Shown here: positions 50,220-58,297 of the stretch, piece by piece
Layout of the letters: every line of letters starts with the position of its first letter
How positions within the stretch are numbered: the stretch's first letter is position 1
Position numbers and translations under genes: made by a program
Source of the DNA: JBCBWG01 sp039039985
GTDB taxonomy: Bacteria; Pseudomonadota; Alphaproteobacteria; Rhizobiales; Hyphomicrobiaceae
Assembly (NCBI GenBank): GCA_039039985.1
Contig: JBCCOV010000004.1
Location: 11,276-75,275 of the forward strand
Direction: 5' to 3'
DNA: 64,000 nucleotides
Notes under the pieces: generated by a model
What the model was told of the DNA's origin: nothing
The model's database searches: none
What the model saw: the letters and a program-made list of their open reading frames with translations, nothing else

Positions 50220-52868
50220 TTATCGACTCCGTATTCCGGGCATAAAATCTCGGGCGACGCTTAAAAGGCGGCTGTCGGATGGCGAAATAAGGTCGCCAAC
50301 CTCTTTCGACCGTGCAACGGGCTGTCGATTTGCAAATGCCTCGTGGTTGTCGGCGATTGATGTGAGATCATAGAGATAGTTGACCATCACGCCGTAGGAG
50401 TTCTTCAGGCCGGACGCTGATAAATCGGATGCCCAGTTCACGCGTTCGACGCGTGCACCGTTTCCAAGATGAAAACGTGCGACCGGATCTCCAGGCCCGC
50501 GAGGGTTGCCTTCGCCAACGAGATAGCGCGCAGTGAGCGGCAAGAGGGCGGACTTCAGAGTTTCGGCGTGTGATCCGTCGAAGCGTTCGGCCCTGGCTTT
50601 GTCCAATAGACGATCGATTGCCGCTGGAAGTTCGTCGCTGTCAGCTGCGGCAAGCAGTTCCGATGCAACAGCCTCCGGGATCATGGCAGAGAGGTCCGTT
50701 TGCGGATTCTCGACAAATCTTCGCAGACCGGGAATTGGCGAGAGCGTGGCAAATGTCTTGAGATTTGGAAGTTCGCTGGCGAGATCCGTTGCAACCTGCT
50801 TGATCAGGAAGTTGCCAAAGGCGATGCTGCGAAGGCCGGGTTGGCAGTTGGAGATCGAATAGAAGACCGCGGTATTGGCCGAGGCCGCCAATTCCATGCC
50901 TCTGACTTTTGTGGGCATCGGCGCCCGCAGGATCGGTTCAATGCGATCCGACATCTCGGAGACCAATGCGATTTCGATGAAAATCAGCGGTTCATTTGGA
51001 AGGGCCGGGTGGAAGAAACCAAAACACCTGCGATCGCCACTTAGCCGGCGTTGCAGGTCATCCCAACCGTCGATCGAATGCACCGCCTCGTACGCGATCA
51101 GCTTCTCCAAAATCGATGCGGGAGTGTTCCAGTCAATGCGCCGCAGCTCGAGAAATCCCCGGTTGAACCAGGAATTGAACAAGTGCTTCAGGTCGTCGTT
51201 GACACCGTTGAGTTCCGGCGCCGATCGCAGAACGCCCAACAGGTCTTTACGGAGGTTGACGAGCAGCTGCGTGCCGCCCGGCGCCATATTGGCGCGCCGG
51301 AAGAGTTCCTGACGCGGCGGCTCGACAGCGGCGATAAGCGCGGACATCGTGTGCTGATTGGCGTCTGCACGCCAGGCATCCATCGCCCGTTGGACGGCGT
51401 CCGGATCCGGATCATAACGCTCGGCAAGAAGCGTGAACACCTGGCGACGTTGTTCAGCATTGGCCTTGGATAGAAGTTCGACGAACTCGACGGCAATCGC
51501 CGTGCCGAGGACTTCACCACGTTGGGAAATGAGTGCGTCGGCAAGTTTCTGTGCGCGTTCGACGAAGCTGTCGTTGCGGTTGACGAGAGTTACGCTCAGT
51601 TCCGGCCGGCGAGAAAACAGGCGGCTGAACTGGTCGAGGTAGCGGAGCGGACGTGACGCGATGCTGGTCGTGGCAACCGGCGCAACGGTGACGGCCGTAT
51701 TCTCGATCGGCTGCAGCTCCGTTTTGCGTTTGAAGTCGGCAAGGATCTGTTCACGATTTTCGTCGAGAAGCGGCGCGGCTGGTCGTGTGGCGGGATCCGC
51801 AAAGCCGGACAGCTTGATGGGATTGCCGGCCATCGCAAGTTGACCTGCAACGGGATGATTGGTTTCGACGATCATGTTTCGCGCGCGCACCTGCGGGTCT
51901 GCCACCACTTGATCGATTGTGTTGATTGGCCCGGCCGGCACGCCGGCGTCCGTCAGGATCGAGATCCAGTCTGCGGCCGGTTTGCCGGCCAGCGTTGCAT
52001 TCAACTCGGCAAACAACGCTTCCCAGTTTTGCGTGCGCAGGTCGTTCGACCGAAACCGCGCATCGGCCTCCAAATCCGTTCGTTCCATCGCGGTGAGAAG
52101 CTTGGCGAAGAGGCTGTCGTTTCCGGCGGCCAATACGAACCATGTGTCTGCGGCGCTAAAGGCTGCGAAGGGTGTGATCGTCGGATGCCGCGCGCCGATC
52201 GGTCCGGCAATGTCGCCGGACGCGACATACCTGGCGATCGCGTTTTCAAGCAGGGCGACCTGGCAGTCCAGCATCGCGACGTCGACTTTGATCGCGCGCC
52301 CAGTTGTTGCACGATGCAACAAGGCCGCGTTGATGCCGATGGCTGTGAACAGGCCTGCTGCGATGTCGCCGATGGCCGAGCCAACACGTACGGGCGGCCC
52401 CCCGGGTGTACCCGTAATGCTCATAAGGCCGCCCATGGCCTGCACGATCATATCGTAAGCGGCGCGGTTAGCATAGGGTCCCGAATGTCCAAATCCTGAC
52501 GCGGCGGCGTAGATGAGGTTTGGAAACTGTGTGTTGATGTCGTGCCAGCCGAAGCCCAGGCGTTCCATCGTGCCGGGGCGAAAGTTCTCGACCAGAACGT
52601 CGGCGCCATGCAGCAGGTCGCGGAACACCTGCCGGTCAGCGTCGTCCTTGAGGTTCAACGCGATCGATTCCTTGCCGCGGTTCAACGATGCAAAGTAAGC
52701 CGACTGGCCATTGGTGAATGGGCCGAACGCGCGGCTGTCATCGCCCGTTTCATGTTGCTCGACTTTGATCACGCGTGCGCCAAGGTCCCGCAGCACCATG
52801 GTGCAAAACGGCCCTGCGAGAACACGCGTTAGGTCAACGACAGTTATACCGTTCAGTGGGCCATCCAT
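50220..52868 (-). CDS. class III CoA-transferase / malonyl-CoA decarboxylase fusion protein
   Basis: An 882-residue two-domain enzyme from the ATG at 52868, where the family sequence MDGPLNGITVVDLTRVLAGPF begins; in-frame starts at 52877, 53021 and a GTG at 53201 give longer forms. Residues 1 to about 380 are a CaiB/BaiF (formyl-CoA-transferase-like) domain with the catalytic Asp201 in VDVAMLDCQ. After a linker, residues from about 410 to 882 are malonyl-CoA decarboxylase: FHPALPNEPLIFIEIAL, FYSISNCQPGL (Ser671 region), FGNFLIKQV and the catalytic His800 in FHLGNGA, ending MVNYLYDL. Together they could move CoA from acetyl-CoA to malonate, decarboxylate malonyl-CoA and regenerate acetyl-CoA without ATP. 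The TAXI transporter genes follow 150 bp downstream. Confidence 0.88.
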   Translation of the reverse strand: MDGPLNGITVVDLTRVLAGPFCTMVLRDLGARVIKVEQHETGDDSRAFGPFTNGQSAYFASLNRGKESIALNLKDDADRQVFRDLLHGADVLVENFRPGTMERLGFGWHDINTQFPNLIYAAASGFGHSGPYANRAAYDMIVQAMGGLMSITGTPGGPPVRVGSAIGDIAAGLFTAIGINAALLHRATTGRAIKVDVAMLDCQVALLENAIARYVASGDIAGPIGARHPTITPFAAFSAADTWFVLAAGNDSLFAKLLTAMERTDLEADARFRSNDLRTQNWEALFAELNATLAGKPAADWISILTDAGVPAGPINTIDQVVADPQVRARNMIVETNHPVAGQLAMAGNPIKLSGFADPATRPAAPLLDENREQILADFKRKTELQPIENTAVTVAPVATTSIASRPLRYLDQFSRLFSRRPELSVTLVNRNDSFVERAQKLADALISQRGEVLGTAIAVEFVELLSKANAEQRRQVFTLLAERYDPDPDAVQRAMDAWRADANQHTMSALIAAVEPPRQELFRRANMAPGGTQLLVNLRKDLLGVLRSAPELNGVNDDLKHLFNSWFNRGFLELRRIDWNTPASILEKLIAYEAVHSIDGWDDLQRRLSGDRRCFGFFHPALPNEPLIFIEIALVSEMSDRIEPILRAPMPTKVRGMELAASANTAVFYSISNCQPGLRSIAFGNFLIKQVATDLASELPNLKTFATLSPIPGLRRFVENPQTDLSAMIPEAVASELLAAADSDELPAAIDRLLDKARAERFDGSHAETLKSALLPLTARYLVGEGNPRGPGDPVARFHLGNGARVERVNWASDLSASGLKNSYGVMVNYLYDLTSIADNHEAFANRQPVARSKEVGDLISPSDSRLLSVARDFMPGIRSR

Positions 52869-53231
52869 CGCGCGCATGTCCTGTTGGTCTGGTGAGTTTG
52901 CGTGTGAGATCGCGGTTGTCGTATCACGCAAAACTGGTGCGATAGAGGCTTTGATTTGAGCCGCAGGTGCCGGCGTATCGTTGGCCGTGTTCCGGGGTGC
53001 GGATTTGAGCGGTCCATTCATCGCAACGGCACGATCTGCATCTGTCGGGTGCCAGTGGCGCCCGCCATGCGGTTTGACCGGCTGGCTCTGGGTGCGCCAG
53101 CCGAGTGACGACCAAAAGGCGCAACGCCCCGATTTCGGCATCCATAAATCGCGATTGCCGATCGCGGCGCAACCAGGTCGGTCTGTCCATGACTCAAGCA
53201 CTCTGCTTGATGTGCAGCCCGATTATAACAG
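52869..53231 (-). other. leader or N-terminal extension upstream of the fusion-enzyme start
   Basis: The fusion-enzyme frame stays open to a GTG at 53201, but residues encoded here are not family-like, so most of it is probably leader. A perfect TATAAT lies on the minus strand at 53227-53222, with TTGCCA (minus, 53251-53246) 18 bases upstream, inside the centre of the operator. Transcription should start near 53215, too close to the GTG at 53201 for a normal ribosome-binding site. That supports a downstream start and a leader of roughly 190-350 bases. Confidence 0.5.
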
Positions 53232-53262
53232 CGATATTTTCACTATGGCAATATAAATATCG
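53232..53262. promoter_or_regulatory. 31-bp inverted-repeat operator upstream of the fusion-enzyme/TAXI operon
   Basis: CGATATTT (53232-53239) and AAATATCG (53255-53262) flank a 15-bp centre, the same arms and spacing as at 40847-40877. The minus-strand promoter TTGCCA-N18-TATAAT (53251 to 53222) has its -35 box inside the centre, so bound protein would cover the promoter; repression is the simplest reading. The centres of the two operators differ in sequence, so the shared arms are not a plain duplication. Confidence 0.75.
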
Positions 53263-53621
53263 ATATTATTTGCCTCGTTCTCTCAAGTCGCGATGGCGGT
53301 GTGTGATGCGTAAGGCGGCTCCAGGTGTCAGCGCTGCGACAGCGGTGAGGTTCGGCGGAGCCAACCCACACCGCGTTCTGCCGGATTTCCCGGTCGGCCC
53401 AACGGCCCGATGTCACGAATGGCCCAACGACATCGGATGTGTCCGATGTCCTTGGCTTTGAAACTCCGAACTCGGAAGCGTCCGAGTGCGGGGCAGGGGT
53501 GCGGGCAGGTTCTAGCGAAACGCCACATGATCTAGCTGTCTCCATGCGTGGAGTTCGGCTGCTTTCTGCGCGCAACATTGCGGATTTCGACTTTGTGCGA
53601 AGTTGACAAGTTTTCGTCGAA
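53263..53621. other. spacer between the two divergent carboxylate operons
   Basis: About 360 bp with no convincing gene. At its right end TTGACA (53603-53608) is a good -35 box for the plus-strand TRAP operon 2, pointing to a promoter overlapping the palindrome at 53622. Short frames on both strands are not family-like. Confidence 0.35.
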
Positions 53622-53642
53622 TGTATGACTTGTCATACAAGT
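53622..53642. promoter_or_regulatory. GntR-type operator upstream of TRAP operon 2
   Basis: TGTATGACTTGTCATACA (53622-53639) is a perfect palindrome; nested with it, ACTTGT-CAT-ACAAGT (53628-53642) contains TTGTCATACAA, which fits the TNGTNNNACNA pattern bound by many FadR/FCD-type GntR regulators. It lies about where the -10 box of the TTGACA promoter (53603) should be, so it is probably a repressor site. The GntR gene at 56648, last in this operon, is the natural ligand. Confidence 0.7.
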
Positions 53643-53717
53643 TCGGCCGCAACGAAAGAAGAAGCCGTAAGCCCCGGCCGTGCTTCAGACAAAGCATTGT
53701 CACTAGGGAGATCTGAA

Positions 53718-54704
53718 ATGCTGACCCATAAAGTGGCCGTCGGTTTGGCGACCGCAACAGCTCTACTTGCGAGTGTAACTGTCAGCGCTCAAGCCGCTGA
53801 ATGGCGCGGTTGGAACATCCATAAGCCGGGCTATCCCAATACCATTGCAATGGACAAGTTCGCCGAGATTTTGAAAGAGAAGTCCGGCGGCAAGATTACG
53901 CTGAAGATGTTCCATTCGGGCACGCTCGGCACGCAGCCTGACGCGATTGAGCAGGTCCGCATCGGCGGCTTGGAGATCGGCAACTTCAATCTCGGCCCGA
54001 TCGGCCCCGTCGTTCCGGAGGCCAACGTCGTATCGCTGCCGTTCGTCTTCCGTGACACCGGCCACATGTATCGCGCGCTCGACGGCAAGGCCGGTGACCT
54101 CATCAGCGCGGGCATGGCGAAGAAGGGTTTGATTGCGTTGGCATGGTATGATGCCGGCGCGCGGTCGTTCTACAACTCCAAGAAGCCGATCATGAAGCCC
54201 GAAGACGTTAAGGGCATGAAGGTTCGGGTCATGAACAATGACCTGTACTCCGGGATGATTTCGGCACTTGGCGGAAACCCGTCTCCGATGGCATTTGCCG
54301 AAGTCTATCAATCACTCAAAACGGGTGTGGTTGACGGTGCCGAGAACAACTGGCCGTCATACGAGTCGACCGGGCACTTCGAAGTTGCCGGCTTCTACTC
54401 GCTGTCTCAGCATCTGATCATTCCGGAGTGTGTGTGCATCAACGCCAAGGTGTACGATGCGCTTTCGGACGCTGACAAAAAGCTTGTGAAAGATGCAGCG
54501 CGCGAGTCTGCCAAACTTCAGCGGGAACTCTGGGCCAAGCGCGCGAAGTCAAGCCGCGAAAAGGTCATGAAATCCGGTGTGAAGTTCAACGACATTCCGG
54601 ACAAGAGCGCGTTTCAGGCGGCGATGAAGTCGGTGTACGACAAGTATCTGGCTGCCAATCCAGATATCAAACCGCTCGTCGAGCTGATTCAAAACACGAA
54701 GTAA
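53718..54704 (+). CDS. TRAP transporter substrate-binding protein, DctP family (system 2)
   Basis: A 328-residue periplasmic protein; the ATG at 53718 follows TAGGGAG. The signal peptide ends near VSAQAA. The mature protein shows FHSGTLGTQPDAIEQVRIGGLEIG, the conserved Arg in GMKVRVMNND, and PMAFAEVYQSLKTGVVDGAENNW, all standard DctP features. It is only distantly similar to the system 1 protein, so a different carboxylate is likely. It is followed by a 12-bp-stem hairpin, then dctQ, dctM and the GntR gene. Confidence 0.92.
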   Translation: MLTHKVAVGLATATALLASVTVSAQAAEWRGWNIHKPGYPNTIAMDKFAEILKEKSGGKITLKMFHSGTLGTQPDAIEQVRIGGLEIGNFNLGPIGPVVPEANVVSLPFVFRDTGHMYRALDGKAGDLISAGMAKKGLIALAWYDAGARSFYNSKKPIMKPEDVKGMKVRVMNNDLYSGMISALGGNPSPMAFAEVYQSLKTGVVDGAENNWPSYESTGHFEVAGFYSLSQHLIIPECVCINAKVYDALSDADKKLVKDAARESAKLQRELWAKRAKSSREKVMKSGVKFNDIPDKSAFQAAMKSVYDKYLAANPDIKPLVELIQNTK

Positions 54705-54722
54705 ACGCACTTCGACATCGGA

Positions 54723-54754
54723 CCGTTGCCGCGCTGTGTGTTGCGCGGCAACGG
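54723..54754 (+). promoter_or_regulatory. stem-loop between dctP and dctQ of TRAP operon 2
   Basis: CCGTTGCCGCGC (54723-54734) pairs perfectly with GCGCGGCAACGG (54743-54754) around an 8-base loop TGTGTGTT. With 12 GC-rich pairs and no U-tract it is more likely an RNA-processing or 3'-stabilising structure than a full terminator. It lies in the 115-bp gap where binding-protein and permease expression usually diverge. Confidence 0.75.
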
Positions 54755-54819
54755 ATGGTTTCGGGGCTTGTGCAGGCCAGCCATTGCGCCTGGCGCTGCA
54801 GACGTATCGCGAGCAAAAC

Positions 54820-55347
54820 ATGTCCGATAGCAAGCCGAAGATCACGTCATTCTACGACAAGGTCCTCAACGCGATTTGTCAGGCCAGCCTGTTGGTGTCG
54901 GGCGTGGCGATGGTTGTCCTGACGGTCATTTTTGGATGGCTGGTGTTCGGGCGCTACGTTTTGAATGCGACACCAACCTGGGTTGAGCAGGTGTCGTTAT
55001 TGCTTGTCATGCTGATCGGTTTTCTCGGCGCGTCAGTTGGCATTCATCAAAACACGCATCTGGGTGTTTCGTATTTTCGCGAAGTCAGCCCGCGGCCGGT
55101 ACGGCGCGTGTTCGAGTTCGTTTCCCATGTGGTGTTGATGGTTTTTGGCGCCGTGATGATGGTGAAGAGCTTTGAGCTCGTGGTGTTCAAGTGGACGACT
55201 GATATTCCACTGATCAACGTGCCAGAAGGGTTGCGGGCGATCCCCATTACATTGTGCGGCGCCTTTACCTGCATGTACTCCATTGGCCACTTGATCCACT
55301 TCTTCGGCAATTCGTCCGCCGCCCAGTCAGACAACAACGAACAGTAA
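54820..55347 (+). CDS. TRAP transporter small permease, DctQ family (system 2)
   Basis: A 175-residue protein with four membrane helices: SLLVSGVAMVVLTVIFGWLV, VEQVSLLLVMLIGFLGASVG, FEFVSHVVLMVFGAVMMV and AIPITLCGAFTCMYSIGHLI. This is the normal DctQ size and topology. The ATG at 54820 is preceded by a weak GCGAG. It lies 13 bases before dctM. Confidence 0.9.
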   Translation: MSDSKPKITSFYDKVLNAICQASLLVSGVAMVVLTVIFGWLVFGRYVLNATPTWVEQVSLLLVMLIGFLGASVGIHQNTHLGVSYFREVSPRPVRRVFEFVSHVVLMVFGAVMMVKSFELVVFKWTTDIPLINVPEGLRAIPITLCGAFTCMYSIGHLIHFFGNSSAAQSDNNEQ

Positions 55348-55360
55348 CCGGATTGCCGAT

Positions 55361-56644
55361 ATGGGCCTTGCCATTCTCCTGGGTATCTTTGCCATCTGCG
55401 TCGTGATCGGAATTCCGGTTGCGTTTGCGCTTGGGATCGCTGCCGTAGCGACCTTCTGGTATGAAGGCCTGCCTCTTATCATCGCGTTTCAACGCATTGT
55501 GTCGGGCATCAACGTTTTCTCGCTGATGGCGATCCCGTTCTTTATCTTTGCCGGCGAGCTTATGTTTCACGGCGGCATTGCGATGCGGCTTGTGCGATTT
55601 GCATCGGCGGCCGTTGGTGCGGTGCGCGGCGGGCTGGGCATCGTGAATGTCTTTTCGTCGATGCTGTTTGGTGGCATTTCCGGTTCGGCGGTCGCGGACA
55701 TCTCGGCGCTGGGCTCGATCTTGATTCCGGTCATGAAAGAGAAGGGCTACGACGACGACTATGCGGTGAACGTCACAGTGACATCGTCAATTGCCGGTAT
55801 TTTGATTCCGCCCAGCCACAACATGATCCTGTTCGCCGTTGCGACGGGTGGTGGGATCTCCATCTCGCAGTTGTTCTTGGCTGGTGTGATGCCTGGCGTG
55901 CTGATGTGCATCTGCCTGGCGGCGGCGGCATACGTCATTGCGGTCCGGCGCGGGTATAAGGCAGAAACCTTCCCGGGAATTGGTCCGCTGTTCTTCAACT
56001 TCATTACCGCGCTGCCAGGATTGTTTACAGCGGTGATCATTGTCGGCGGTGTGCTGAGCGGCGTGTTTACCGTTACGGAGTCCGGCGCGTTCGGAACGCT
56101 TTATGCCTTCATCATCACAATTGTCGTTTATCGGGCCTTGACGTGGGAGAACTTCAAAATCGCCGTCGTGAACTCTGTGCGGACGACGTCAATGGTGATG
56201 ATCCTGGTCGCCTGCGCAGCGGCGTTTGCTTATATGCTGACGTTCTATCAGGTTCCGTCGAAAATGACGGAGTTCATGTTTAGCATTTCAGATAACCCGA
56301 TCGCCATTATTTTAATGATCAACATCATGCTGTTGTTGCTGGGTATGATCATGGATATGGCAGCGCTCATTCTGATCTGCACGCCGATTTTCCTGCCCGT
56401 GGCGCAGGCCATTGGCATCGATCCGCTCCAGTTCGCAATGATCATGCTGATGAACCTCGGGCTCGGACTATGTACGCCGCCGGTCGGGGCCTGTCTCTTT
56501 GTCGGGTGCGCTGTTGGCAAGGTGCCTATCGAGCGCGCCGTGCGAACGATCTGGCCGTTTTACGCGGCCATCCTCGTGGCGCTGATGCTGACAACATTTA
56601 TTCCGGCCATCTCGCTCACGCTGCCAAACTTGATCGCGAATTAG
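55361..56644 (+). CDS. TRAP transporter large permease, DctM family (system 2)
   Basis: A 427-residue protein with about 12 helices. Signatures are FSLMAIPFFIFAGELMFHGGIAMRLV near residue 50, MLFGGISGSAVADISALGSILIPVMKEKGYDDDYA, SIAGILIPPSHNMILFAVATGG and NLGLGLCTPPVGACLFVGCAVGK. It is the ion-coupled transport subunit of system 2. The GntR gene starts three bases after its stop. Confidence 0.93.
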   Translation: MGLAILLGIFAICVVIGIPVAFALGIAAVATFWYEGLPLIIAFQRIVSGINVFSLMAIPFFIFAGELMFHGGIAMRLVRFASAAVGAVRGGLGIVNVFSSMLFGGISGSAVADISALGSILIPVMKEKGYDDDYAVNVTVTSSIAGILIPPSHNMILFAVATGGGISISQLFLAGVMPGVLMCICLAAAAYVIAVRRGYKAETFPGIGPLFFNFITALPGLFTAVIIVGGVLSGVFTVTESGAFGTLYAFIITIVVYRALTWENFKIAVVNSVRTTSMVMILVACAAAFAYMLTFYQVPSKMTEFMFSISDNPIAIILMINIMLLLLGMIMDMAALILICTPIFLPVAQAIGIDPLQFAMIMLMNLGLGLCTPPVGACLFVGCAVGKVPIERAVRTIWPFYAAILVALMLTTFIPAISLTLPNLIAN

Positions 56645-56647
56645 GCC

Positions 56648-57364
56648 ATGGTTGACCTGAAACTAAGGCTCAACAAACACGAACGGCTCGCCGACCAACT
56701 CTATGGTCAGCTGCTGGAGAGTATTGTGTCGGGGCAACTTACGGAGGGCGATAAGCTTCCGTCGGAAAACCAGATTTCGCGATTGTACAGCGTGTCGCGT
56801 CCAGTCATTCGCGAGGCGCTGCTCAGGCTGCAGGCCGACGGCCTGGTCTACTCGCGCCAGGGGGCCGGCACGTTTGTCAAAGCCCGTCCGCCGCAGGGAT
56901 TGATCCAATTTGCAGAACCGTCGGACGTCGCCGGTCTGTTGCGGTGCTTCGAAGCCCGTCTGCCGTTTGAGGGGGCTGCAGCTGCGCTCGCGGCGCAACG
57001 TGCAACGGCTGAAGACCTCGATCGGATCAAGGCGACCTTTCGAGAGTTAGAAGCCGCCTTGAAGGGCAGCGAGTTGGCCGACGAAGCCGATTACGCCTTC
57101 CACATTGCGATTGCGCGGGCGACCGGGAACGAGTTCTTCGTGAGCATCCTGGCGTCACTTAACAAGGCAATGATTGGCGGGATGCGTGTTGCGTTGAGCA
57201 TCTCGAAGCGGGGATCTGCGGAACGCATCAGTCGGATCCGCGAAGAGCATCGCGCGATTGTGGACGCCATAGCGACCGGCGACTCGGCCGGAGCTGATCT
57301 CGCGATGCGCTATCACATCCACCGGGCGCGTTCGCGCGTCACGGATCACATGCGCGATCGATGA
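56648..57364 (+). CDS. GntR-family regulator, FadR/FCD subfamily (regulator 2)
   Basis: A 238-residue regulator. The winged helix-turn-helix (about 10-75) reads ESIVSGQLTEGDKLPSENQISRLYSVSRPVIREALLRLQADGLV, ending QGAGTFV. The FCD domain has the metal-ligand pattern: DYAFHIAIARATGNEF, EEHRAIVDAIATGD and MRYHIHRARSR. Its gene is the last of TRAP operon 2, three bases after dctM, and a matching palindrome lies at the operon promoter; autoregulation with the transported acid as effector is likely. Confidence 0.92.
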   Translation: MVDLKLRLNKHERLADQLYGQLLESIVSGQLTEGDKLPSENQISRLYSVSRPVIREALLRLQADGLVYSRQGAGTFVKARPPQGLIQFAEPSDVAGLLRCFEARLPFEGAAAALAAQRATAEDLDRIKATFRELEAALKGSELADEADYAFHIAIARATGNEFFVSILASLNKAMIGGMRVALSISKRGSAERISRIREEHRAIVDAIATGDSAGADLAMRYHIHRARSRVTDHMRDR

Positions 57365-57449
57365 CTGATGACCCGGCCGTCCGACGGTTGGAGACTGAAT
57401 AGGGTCGGACAACAACAGACCTGAAAACCGAGATGAAGGGCTGCGCGAC

Positions 57450-58211
57450 ATGGCAAGTGATCTCAAAGACAAAGTGGTGCTGGTGACGGGCGCAAGCACC
57501 GGCATAGGAGCAGCGGTTGCCAAGGGTTTTGCAGCAAATGGTGCGCGTGTGGCAGTGCATTACGGCTCGAGTTCGGATGACGCGCAGGCGGTGAACTCAG
57601 CAATCCGAGCGAGCGGAGGTGTGTCGGACGCTTTTCAGGCTGACGTGCGTTCGACGGAGGAGGTTCACGGCCTCGTTGCGAAGGTGGTCGCTGAGTTTGG
57701 CGCGCTGGACGTGCTGGTGTGCAACGCCGGTGGACTGGTGGCGCGGCGGGCGCTTCCCGAGCTAACGCCTGAGTTCTATGCGGAGGTGATGGATTTGAAT
57801 GTGCGGTCCGTCATGGACTGCTGCGTTGCTGCCATTCCGCATCTCGTTCAGTCTCAAGGGAGCGTGGTCGTTACGGGATCGCTGGCAGCGCGCATGGGCG
57901 GCGGAAACGGTGCAAGCCTCTATGCAGGGGCGAAAGCCGCTATCGGGAACATGGTCCGCGCATATGCGCGCGAATATGGTGGACAGGGTGTTCGCTTTAA
58001 CGCGGTGTCGCCCGGCACGATTTCTACGCTGTTTCATGAGCGCCATACACCCAAAGACGTTCTGGACGGCATTCAAGCTTCAATACCGATGAAACGACTT
58101 GGCACGCCTGAAGACTGCGTCGGCGCCTATCTCTATCTCGCGTCATCGGCCATGTCCGGATATGTGACGGGCCAGGTTATTGAGGTGAATGGCGGACAAT
58201 TGATGCCATAG
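57450..58211 (+). CDS. short-chain dehydrogenase/reductase
   Basis: A 253-residue classical SDR: VTGASTGIGAAVAKGFAANGA (cofactor), CNAGG, the catalytic Ser in VVVTGSLAARMGGG, Tyr-x3-Lys in SLYAGAKAAIGNMVRAYA and the C-terminal GYVTGQVIEVNGGQLMP. The substrate is undefined. It follows regulator 2 by 85 bp and may be part of the same regulon; an RraA-like aldolase gene comes next. Confidence 0.9.
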   Translation: MASDLKDKVVLVTGASTGIGAAVAKGFAANGARVAVHYGSSSDDAQAVNSAIRASGGVSDAFQADVRSTEEVHGLVAKVVAEFGALDVLVCNAGGLVARRALPELTPEFYAEVMDLNVRSVMDCCVAAIPHLVQSQGSVVVTGSLAARMGGGNGASLYAGAKAAIGNMVRAYAREYGGQGVRFNAVSPGTISTLFHERHTPKDVLDGIQASIPMKRLGTPEDCVGAYLYLASSAMSGYVTGQVIEVNGGQLMP

Positions 58212-58297
58212 GCTTTTTGCGCTGTGCAAACGCATCGCGATAGTACCGGGAAATCGATTGGCCCTTCGGGACCAGCATTTGAAGGGGAACAATCATT

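Noticed and set aside
52869..53201. Long N-terminus of the CoA-transferase/decarboxylase fusion from the GTG at 53201
   Set aside because: The family sequence starts exactly at the ATG at 52868, the extra residues are not family-like, and the predicted transcription start leaves no room for a ribosome-binding site before 53201.
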